Shown here piece by piece: positions 57,565 to 64,000 of a DNA stretch of 64,000 bases. The DNA comes from Arthrobacter wenxiniae (GTDB lineage Bacteria > Actinomycetota > Actinomycetes > Actinomycetales > Micrococcaceae). The DNA is taken from positions 62,001 through 126,000 of the forward strand of contig NZ_JAAMFM010000006.1 in the NCBI RefSeq assembly GCF_013376105.1, written 5' to 3'. The notes below the pieces were generated by a model. The model did no database searches and was not told the DNA's origin. It was given only the letters and a program-made list of their open reading frames with translations. The stretch's first letter is position 1; each line of letters starts with the position of its first letter. The translations under genes were made by a program, and so were the position numbers.

Positions 57565-60243
57565 ATGAAATCCCACGACATTGCAGATCGCTGGATCACG
57601 TTCTTCTCCAGCAAGGGCCACACGCCGGTGCCCTCGGCATCCCTGATCTCGTCGGATCCGTCGCTGCTGTTCACGGTGGCCGGCATGGTGCCCTTCATCC
57701 CCTACCTGACCGCCCGCGAGGAGCCGCCCTACAAGCGGGCCACGAGCGTGCAAAAGTGCATCCGCACCGGCGACATCGACGAGGTCGGCAAGACTGTCCG
57801 CCACGGCACGTTCTTCCAGATGTGCGGCAATTTCTCCTTCGGCGACTACTTCAAGGAAACCGCCATTCCCTACGCGTGGGAGTTGCTCACCACCCCGGTG
57901 GCGGACGGCGGCTACGGGCTGCCCGCTGACAGGCTCTGGGTCACCGTCTATTCGGAGGACGAGGAGGCGCTGGCCATTTGGCGCGACACGGTGGGCGTTG
58001 CCCCCGACCGCATCCAGCGGATCGGCAAGGAGGACAACTACTGGTCCACCGGCCAGCCCGGCCCCGCCGGCCCCTGTTCGGAAATCTTCTACGACCGCGG
58101 CCCCGAATACGGCGTCGAGGGCGGCCCCATCGCCGACGAGACGCGCTACATCGAGATCTGGAACCTTGTGTTCATGCAGTACCAGATCGACAACGTGCGC
58201 TCCAAGGTTGACTTTGACGTGGTGGGCGAGCTGCCCAACAAGAACATCGACACGGGCCTGGGACTGGAACGGCTTGCCATGATCCTGCAGGGCGTTGAGA
58301 ACATGTACGAGACCGACCAGGTCCGCCCGGTCCTCGACAAGGCGGCCGAACTCTCGGGCAGGAAATACACCTCCACCGAGGACCCGGCGGACCCCCACCA
58401 CACCGACGACGTGCGCCTGCGCGTGGTCGCGGACCACATCCGCTCGGCGTTGATGCTGATCTCCGACGGCGTCACCCCCTCCAACGAGGGCCGCGGCTAT
58501 GTGCTGCGCCGCCTGATCCGCCGTGCCGTGCGCGCCATGCGCCTGCTCGGCGTGGAAACCGCCGTGCTGCCGGAGCTGCTGCCCGTCTCGCGCGACGCCA
58601 TGAAGGGGGCCTACCCGGAAGTCGAAAGCGACTTCGCCCGGATTGCCAGGATCGCGTACGCCGAGGAAAAGTCGTTCCTGCGCACCATCGCCAGCGGCAC
58701 GGCCCGGCTGGAGGAGTCCGTCAAGGAATCCAAGGCAGCCAACACCCCGCTGTCCGGCGCCGAGGCCTTCGCCCTGCACGACACCTACGGCTTCCCGATC
58801 GACCTGACCCTGGAAATGGCCGCCGAGGCCGGCCTGGCCGTGGACGAGGCCGGATTCCGCACGCTCATGCTCGAGCAGCGCGACCGCGCCCGCAGGGACG
58901 CCAAGTCCAAGAAGAGCGGCCACGCGGACCTGACCGTCTTCCACGAGCTGCTGGCCCGGGGCGAGACCGTCTTCACCGGCTACACCGAGCTGGAGGGGCA
59001 GGGCCGGGTCCGGTCCATCCTTTCCAACGGGGCGGCGGTGGCCCACGCGTCCATGGGCGAGGAGGTCTCGATCGTGCTCGATGCGACCCCGTTCTACGCC
59101 GAGGCCGGCGGCCAGGCCGCCGACACGGGGCTGATCACCGGCGACGGCTTCGTCGTCGAGGTCCTCGACGTGCAAAAGCCCATCAAGGGCCTGAGCGTGC
59201 ACCAGGCCATCGTGCGCGAAGGTGAACTGCCGGCGGACGCCGTGGTGCGGGCCGCCGTCGACCGTGAACGCCGCCACGCCGCCGAGCAGGCGCACACCGG
59301 CACGCACATCGTGCACGCCGCCCTCCACCAGATCCTCGGCCCGGAGGCGCTGCAGCGAGGCTCCTTCAACAAGGCCGGCTACCTGCGCTTCGACTTCGCC
59401 TGGGGCGAGGGCCTGAGCGCCGCCACCCGCTCGGAGATCGAGGAAGTGTCCAACATCGCCATCCGCAACAACTTCCGCGTCGACACCAAGGTCATGGCCC
59501 TGGACGCCGCCAAGGCCCTCGGCGCCACGGCGCTCTTCGGCGAGAACTACGGTTCCGAGGTGCGCGTGGTGGAGATCGACGGCGCATGGTCCCGCGAGCT
59601 GTGCGGCGGCACCCATGTGGACAGCACCTCCCGCATCGGCTCCCTGACACTGCTGGGCGAGGCGTCCGTGGGCTCCGGCAACCGACGCGTCGAGGCCTTC
59701 GTGGGGATGGACGCCTTCCGGCACCTGGCCGCCGAACGCGCCCTGGTGTCGTCCCTGACGGACCTGCTCAAGGTGCCCTCCAACCTCCTGCAGGAGCGCG
59801 TTGCCGCCACCCTGGCCAAGCTCAAGACGGCGGAGAAGGAGCTGGAGCGCCTGCGCCGGGACCAGCTCAGCGCCGCCGCGGCGGGCCTGGCGGGCACGGC
59901 CGTCGACGCCAACGGCGTCCAGGTCATCGCGCACGACGCCGGTGAGGTCTCGGGCGCCGACGATCTCCGCGCGCTGGCCCTGGACCTGCGACAGCGGCTG
60001 GGCTCCGCGGCCGCCACTGTGGCCGTGGCGGGCGCCAGCGGCGGCCGCCCGGTGATCCTCATCGCCACCAATGAGGCAGCGCGCGACGCCGGGGTCAAGG
60101 CAGGCGCGCTCGTGAAGCTGGCCGCCGGTGTCCTGGGCGGCGGCGGCGGCGGCAAGCCGGATGTGGCCCAGGGCGGCGGCACCGATGTGTCGGCCATCCC
60201 GGCAGCGCTGGCAGCCGTCACGAACGCCGTCAAGGACCGCTAG
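57565..60243 (+). CDS. alaS: alanyl-tRNA synthetase
   Basis: An 892-residue full-length AlaRS. Catalytic domain (1 to about 240: FFSSKGHTPVPSASLISSDPSLLFTVAGM, NFSFGDYFK), tRNA-recognition domain (to about 460), editing domain with zinc ligands HTGTHIVHAAL and LCGGTHVDST (about 580-690), a coiled-coil segment, and the C-Ala domain (about 760-892). ATG 57565 follows GAAGGAG; the TTG at 57544 in frame is not needed. It forms a unit with ruvX, mltG and aroE. Confidence 0.96.
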   Translation: MKSHDIADRWITFFSSKGHTPVPSASLISSDPSLLFTVAGMVPFIPYLTAREEPPYKRATSVQKCIRTGDIDEVGKTVRHGTFFQMCGNFSFGDYFKETAIPYAWELLTTPVADGGYGLPADRLWVTVYSEDEEALAIWRDTVGVAPDRIQRIGKEDNYWSTGQPGPAGPCSEIFYDRGPEYGVEGGPIADETRYIEIWNLVFMQYQIDNVRSKVDFDVVGELPNKNIDTGLGLERLAMILQGVENMYETDQVRPVLDKAAELSGRKYTSTEDPADPHHTDDVRLRVVADHIRSALMLISDGVTPSNEGRGYVLRRLIRRAVRAMRLLGVETAVLPELLPVSRDAMKGAYPEVESDFARIARIAYAEEKSFLRTIASGTARLEESVKESKAANTPLSGAEAFALHDTYGFPIDLTLEMAAEAGLAVDEAGFRTLMLEQRDRARRDAKSKKSGHADLTVFHELLARGETVFTGYTELEGQGRVRSILSNGAAVAHASMGEEVSIVLDATPFYAEAGGQAADTGLITGDGFVVEVLDVQKPIKGLSVHQAIVREGELPADAVVRAAVDRERRHAAEQAHTGTHIVHAALHQILGPEALQRGSFNKAGYLRFDFAWGEGLSAATRSEIEEVSNIAIRNNFRVDTKVMALDAAKALGATALFGENYGSEVRVVEIDGAWSRELCGGTHVDSTSRIGSLTLLGEASVGSGNRRVEAFVGMDAFRHLAAERALVSSLTDLLKVPSNLLQERVAATLAKLKTAEKELERLRRDQLSAAAAGLAGTAVDANGVQVIAHDAGEVSGADDLRALALDLRQRLGSAAATVAVAGASGGRPVILIATNEAARDAGVKAGALVKLAAGVLGGGGGGKPDVAQGGGTDVSAIPAALAAVTNAVKDR

Positions 60244-60253
60244 GGACGTTACT

Positions 60254-60871
60254 GTGCAGCCAGGCTACCTTCACGGCGTGAAGCTGGGCATCGACGTGGG
60301 CATGGCCCGCGTCGGCCTGGCTTCCTGCGACCCCGGCGGCATCCTCGCCACGCCCGTTAAAACCCTGGCGCGGGACGCCAAACGGAACTCCGACATCCGG
60401 GTCGTCGTCAGCGAGGCCGCCGGGCGTGGCGCCGTGGAGATCTTTGTGGGGCTGCCGCGCACGCTCAAGGGCGCCGAGAAGGGCTCCGCCCGGATGGCGC
60501 GGGACTATGCGCAGCTGCTGCTTGCCGCGCTCGGCAGGGCCGGACTGGACGTGCCCGTGCGGCTCATTGACGAGCGCCTGAGCACCGTCAGCGCACACCA
60601 GGCGCTGCACGCGGCTGGCATCGGGAGCCGTGATCATCGTAAACTGGTGGATCAGGCAGCGGCCGTTGGCATCTTGCAGCAGGCCCTTGACATGCAAAAG
60701 GCACGCAACACAAGCGTTGGCGAGCTTGTGCGTGCACCCAAGCCGGGCACCGTGGGGAATGCCATTCCGTCCGAAGAAGAAGAAGGTTCGGCCATCTCCG
60801 ATTCAATGCCAATGCCAACCAGCGGGCCCGTGCCGCCGCAGGGGCCCGCCCACCAGGAAGGGCCGCGATGA
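60254..60871 (+). CDS. ruvX: RuvX/YqgF family putative Holliday junction resolvase / 16S pre-rRNA nuclease
   Basis: A 205-residue RNase H-fold protein. LGIDVGMARVGLASCDPGG (first Asp), EIFVGLPRTLKG, VPVRLIDERLSTVSAHQAL (Glu) and GSRDHRKLVDQAAAVGILQQAL (Asp) define YqgF. In Escherichia coli the family processes the 5' end of 16S rRNA; in Mycobacterium a junction-resolving role was proposed. It has an acidic, disordered C-terminal extension of about 55 residues. Start GTG 60254 or 60278. It overlaps mltG as ATGA. Confidence 0.88.
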   Translation: MQPGYLHGVKLGIDVGMARVGLASCDPGGILATPVKTLARDAKRNSDIRVVVSEAAGRGAVEIFVGLPRTLKGAEKGSARMARDYAQLLLAALGRAGLDVPVRLIDERLSTVSAHQALHAAGIGSRDHRKLVDQAAAVGILQQALDMQKARNTSVGELVRAPKPGTVGNAIPSEEEEGSAISDSMPMPTSGPVPPQGPAHQEGPR

Positions 60872-62175
60872 GCGGGGGCGCCGGCGGCGGCCACCACCCG
60901 TCCCACCTGGCCGACGCCCCGGAGCAGCACTGGTCCGAGGAACACGACCTGCCCGTGGAAGGGGCCTGGCAGGAGCCCGGCGCCGGCCACGCGGCCTATC
61001 ATGGGGAGCCCCAGGAGGCGCACTACACCGGGCCCTGGGCGGCGGAGCCGGAAGAGGCACCGCTTTTCGACGGGGCCCCGCTCCCGTCCCGGCGCAGCAC
61101 GCGCGTGTCCAAGCGCGTCCGCCGGCGCCGCCGCACGGTGGTCTTCTTCATCGTCCTGGCGCTGTTCGCCGTCGTCGTTTTCTTCGTGGTCCAGACCGTC
61201 AGGCCCCTGCTGGGCGGCTTCCAGGCCGCGGACTACCCCGGCCCCGGCACGGGCGGCGTGCAGGTGGTGGTCCCGGAAGGGTCCACGGCCCGCTCGGTTG
61301 CCTCGGAACTGCGCACGCAGGACGTGGTTGCCAGCGAGCAGTCCTTCCTTGACGCCCTTGACGCAGCCCACGGGGCGGGATCGCTGCAGCCGGGCTCGTT
61401 CCAGATGCGCAAGCAGATGAAGGCGTCGGACGCCGTCTCCGTGCTGCTCTCCAAGGACGCCGCCAAGGTCCACTACGCGGCCGTGGCGCAGAACCTGCGC
61501 ATCGGCGAGACGCTGGCAGTGCTGGCCACGAGCACGGGCATTCCGAAGGCCGAGTTTGAACAACTCGCCAACGACCCCAAGGCCTTCGGCCTGCCCGCGC
61601 AGGCAAAAAACCTGGAGGGCTACCTGTCGCCGGGCGAGTACCGCTTCCCGGTCGAGCTCGGCGCCAAGGCGATCCTGGCCCAAATGGTCGACGCCACGAA
61701 GGCCCGCCTGGTCAAGGCCGGCATCACCGACCCCGCCGCGCAGTACCGCACCCTCATCATTGCCAGCATCATCGAATTCGAAGGCAACGAGGCGAACTAC
61801 GCCAAGATCTCCGGCGCCATTGAAAACCGCATCAACAACCCCAACGGCGAAACCGGCGGCAGGCTGGAATCCGACGCCACCGTCGCCTACGGGCTGGGCA
61901 TCAAGACCTACAACATCACGGACGCCCAAAAAGCGGACAAGAAAAACCTGTACAACACCTTCGCCAACCCCGGCCTGCCCGTGGGTCCGATCGGTTCCCC
62001 GGCCGGTGCCGCCATCGAGGCGGCCGCCCATCCGGAAGCCAACCCCTACTATTTCTGGGTCACGGTCAACCTGAAGACGGGTGAGACCCTGTACGCCACC
62101 ACCTTCGCCGAGCACCTGAAGAACGTTGCCAAGTACACCGCCTGGTGCGGCGCCAACCCGGGGGAATGCAAATAG
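60868..62175 (+). CDS. mltG: endolytic murein transglycosylase MltG (YceG-like)
   Basis: A 435-residue protein: cytoplasmic acidic/disordered N-terminus (about 1-85), basic stop-transfer RRRRR, one transmembrane helix (about 91-113), a LysM-like extracellular part (about 125-200), and the YceG catalytic domain. The domain contains NLEGYLSPGEYRF, IIASIIEFEGNEANYAKISGAIENRI (catalytic Glu) and NTFANPGLPVGPIGSPA. It cuts nascent peptidoglycan and sets glycan length. ATGA overlap with ruvX; its stop directly abuts aroE. Confidence 0.93.
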   Translation: MSGGAGGGHHPSHLADAPEQHWSEEHDLPVEGAWQEPGAGHAAYHGEPQEAHYTGPWAAEPEEAPLFDGAPLPSRRSTRVSKRVRRRRRTVVFFIVLALFAVVVFFVVQTVRPLLGGFQAADYPGPGTGGVQVVVPEGSTARSVASELRTQDVVASEQSFLDALDAAHGAGSLQPGSFQMRKQMKASDAVSVLLSKDAAKVHYAAVAQNLRIGETLAVLATSTGIPKAEFEQLANDPKAFGLPAQAKNLEGYLSPGEYRFPVELGAKAILAQMVDATKARLVKAGITDPAAQYRTLIIASIIEFEGNEANYAKISGAIENRINNPNGETGGRLESDATVAYGLGIKTYNITDAQKADKKNLYNTFANPGLPVGPIGSPAGAAIEAAAHPEANPYYFWVTVNLKTGETLYATTFAEHLKNVAKYTAWCGANPGECK

Positions 62176-63072
62176 ATGGCGGCAGCACTTCAAGGCGCCG
62201 TGCTGGGGCACCCCATAAGGCACTCCCAGTCACCGGCAATGCACCGGCGCGCCTACGCCGAGTTGGGCCTTGACTACAGCTACGGTGCCGTCGACCTGGA
62301 CGTGGCGGACCTGGCGCCCTTTCTGCAGCGGGTGCGCGCGGACGGGAACTGGTACGGGCTGTCCGTGACCATGCCGCTGAAAAACCGGGCGGCCGAACTG
62401 GTGGACGCCCTCACCCCGGCGGCCCGGTCCTTGGGGTCCGTAAACACCGTGGTGGTCACCCGGACGGACGACGCCGGCACGCACCTGTTGGGGGACAACA
62501 CCGACGTCGCGGGGATCGTCAACGCGCTGCGCCATGCCGGCGCGCCCCGGCAGCCCCGGGCAGCCGTGCTGGGCGGGGGAGGCACCGCCGTCTCCGCCGT
62601 CGCGGCCCTGGCGGACCTTGGTGCCGCCGCCGTGGACATTTACGTGCGCCACCCGGGCAAGTCCGCCGGGACGCTCGAGCTGGCCCGGAGGCTCGGCCTT
62701 TCCGCCTCACTGGTGCCCTTCACGGCCGCGGCCGGCGCCCTGGCAGGATACGGGGTCGTCATTTCAACACTGCCCCCGCACGCGCCGGACGCGCTCGCGG
62801 CGGACCTTGCCGCCACCGCCCCGGACACTTCGGGCCGGTGCCTCCTGGACGTCGCCTACGACCCCTGGCCCAGCGCCCTGGCCGCCGTCTGGGAACGGCA
62901 CGGCGGCACTGTCGTTCCGGGGATTGAGATGCTTTTGTACCAAGGCGTGGAACAGGTGCGGCTGTTTGCCGAAGCCGGCGGTTTCCGGGAGCGGGCAGAT
63001 GAACACGCCGGAGCCGTCCTTAATGTGATGTGCGACGCACTTGGGCTCCCCCGGCGCCCCGCGCACGAATAG
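62176..63072 (+). CDS. aroE: shikimate dehydrogenase
   Basis: A 298-residue enzyme reducing 3-dehydroshikimate to shikimate. Shikimate-binding residues are visible in [21 protein letters not shown] (catalytic Lys) and [11 protein letters not shown] (catalytic Asp); the nucleotide-binding loop is [20 protein letters not shown], a GGGGTA form lacking a clear NRT motif. The ATG directly follows the mltG TAG. With aroC downstream it forms the start of an aromatic amino-acid cluster. Confidence 0.93.
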   Translation: MAAALQGAVLGHPIRHSQSPAMHRRAYAELGLDYSYGAVDLDVADLAPFLQRVRADGNWYGLSVTMPLKNRAAELVDALTPAARSLGSVNTVVVTRTDDAGTHLLGDNTDVAGIVNALRHAGAPRQPRAAVLGGGGTAVSAVAALADLGAAAVDIYVRHPGKSAGTLELARRLGLSASLVPFTAAAGALAGYGVVISTLPPHAPDALAADLAATAPDTSGRCLLDVAYDPWPSALAAVWERHGGTVVPGIEMLLYQGVEQVRLFAEAGGFRERADEHAGAVLNVMCDALGLPRRPAHE

Positions 63073-63101
63073 CTCCCGCAGAACATGGCAGGATGGATGA
63101 T

Positions 63102-64000
63102 ATGTTGCGTTGGTTGACCGCCGGGGAATCACATGGACCGGCCCTTGTGGGAATTATCGAAGGCGTGCCGGCCGGGGTGGAACTCACCAGCGCCCTCATC
63201 CGGGACGCACTGGCCCGGCGCCGGCTCGGCTACGGCCGCGGGGCGCGGATGAAGTTCGAGCAGGACGTGGTCACCATTGTGGGCGGCGTGCGCCACGGAC
63301 TCACCCAAGGCGGCCCCGTCGCGATCCAGATCGCCAACTCCGAATGGCCCAAATGGGAACAGGTCATGTCCGCGGACCCCGTGGACCCCGCCGAACTGGC
63401 CGAGCAGGCCCGCAACGCCCCCCTGACCCGCCCCCGTCCCGGCCACGCCGACTTCACGGGCATGCAGAAGTACGGCTTCAGCGAAGCGCGCCCCGTGCTC
63501 GAACGCGCCAGCGCCCGCGAAACCGCCACCCGCGTGGCCCTGGGCGCCGTGGCGGCGCAGATCCTGGCCGCCGTGGGCGTGGAGCTCGTCAGCCATACTG
63601 TCCAGATTGCCGGCGTGGCGTCCCCGCAGGACGCCGCCGTCCCCGCCTTCAGCGACGTGGCGGCCCTTGACGCGGACCCGCTGCGCTGCTTCGACGCCGC
63701 CACCTCCGCCGCCATGGTGGCCGAGGTTGATGCCGCACACAAGGAAGGCGAGACGCTCGGCGGCGTCGTGGAGGTCCTCGCCTACGGCCTGCCGCCGGGA
63801 CTGGGCAGCTACGTGCACTGGGACCGGCGCCTCGACTCCCGCCTAGCCGGCGCCCTCATGGGCATCCAGGCCATCAAGGCCGTGGAGGTCGGCGACGGCT
63901 TTGCCACCGCCGCCCGGCGCGGCTCCGCCGCACACGATGAAATTGTGCGCGACGCCTCCGGCCGCATCGCCCGTACGTCCAACCGCGCCGGCGGCATCGA
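63102..64000 (+). CDS. aroC: chorismate synthase, 5' part
   Basis: Begins [21 protein letters not shown] at ATG 63102 and stays open to the right edge, so about 299 residues are seen and the C-terminus is missing. Signatures: GESHGPALV (FMN/EPSP site), [51 protein letters not shown], and RTSNRAGGI at the edge. It converts EPSP to chorismate using reduced FMN. GGATGGA is just upstream of the start. It lies 29 bp after aroE; the reverse-strand and shifted-frame ORFs here are shadows. Confidence 0.95.
   Translation, partial: MLRWLTAGESHGPALVGIIEGVPAGVELTSALIRDALARRRLGYGRGARMKFEQDVVTIVGGVRHGLTQGGPVAIQIANSEWPKWEQVMSADPVDPAELAEQARNAPLTRPRPGHADFTGMQKYGFSEARPVLERASARETATRVALGAVAAQILAAVGVELVSHTVQIAGVASPQDAAVPAFSDVAALDADPLRCFDAATSAAMVAEVDAAHKEGETLGGVVEVLAYGLPPGLGSYVHWDRRLDSRLAGALMGIQAIKAVEVGDGFATAARRGSAAHDEIVRDASGRIARTSNRAGGI

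Noticed and set aside
63110-63670. + strand frame of 186 codons at the right end
   Set aside because: Shifted-frame shadow of aroC, which itself is open to the window edge and carries all chorismate synthase motifs.

Overview
This window looks like chromosomal DNA of a high-G+C actinobacterium of the Micrococcaceae (Arthrobacter-like). The evidence is dense GC-rich coding, mycothiol-dependent enzymes (an MscR-type dehydrogenase and a CGYC mycoredoxin), a class Ib nrdHIEF operon, a DUF6504-dnaE2 pair, and a long gene order shared with the Mycobacterium block thrS - HIT - PIP synthase - pdxS - pdxT - yebC - ruvCAB - yajC/secDF - rel - PPIase - hisS - aspS - rarA - alaS - ruvX - mltG - aroE - aroC. 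No rRNA, tRNA, CRISPR array or complete insertion sequence was recognised.

Layout. 1-1.5 kb: the end of an aldehyde dehydrogenase gene, then a convergent LysR regulator. 1.7-6.7 kb: the nrdH-nrdI-nrdE-nrdF operon behind a tandem NrdR box. A free-standing GIY-YIG/NUMOD3 homing endonuclease gene sits exactly between nrdE and nrdF. 6.7-24.8 kb: a mixed accessory stretch. It holds a NUDIX hydrolase, a reverse-transcriptase remnant, an acyl-CoA synthetase with an FAD monooxygenase, a thioesterase/lipoate-ligase pair, a mycothiol formaldehyde-detoxification cluster, an SRAP protein, an LCP cell-wall ligase, a class II amidotransferase and DUF6504-dnaE2 behind a LexA-like palindrome.

24.9-44.8 kb: the conserved core. 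thrS, HIT, PIP synthase and pdxS are followed by a reverse-strand block: GNAT, M3 peptidase, and an asparagine synthetase fused to an F420-0:gamma-glutamyl ligase-like domain. Then come pdxT, yebC, ruvC (apparently CTG-started), ruvA, ruvB, yajC, secD, secF and rel. 44.8-64 kb: an AbiEi-like gene, a DUF349 protein, a cyclophilin, hisS, aspS, an unrecognised beta-helix-like protein, a decayed GNAT gene, a VLRF1-type hydrolase, rarA, rpsD, DUF948 and DUF6167 genes, alaS, ruvX, mltG, aroE and the start of aroC, which runs off the window.

The most unusual items are the homing endonuclease inside the chromosomal ribonucleotide reductase operon, the AsnB/F420-ligase-like fusion, the apparent CTG start of ruvC, the imuB-less dnaE2 unit with a LexA-like site, and two gene fossils (a reverse transcriptase and an acetyltransferase). 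All family assignments come from reading motifs by eye; no database search was run.
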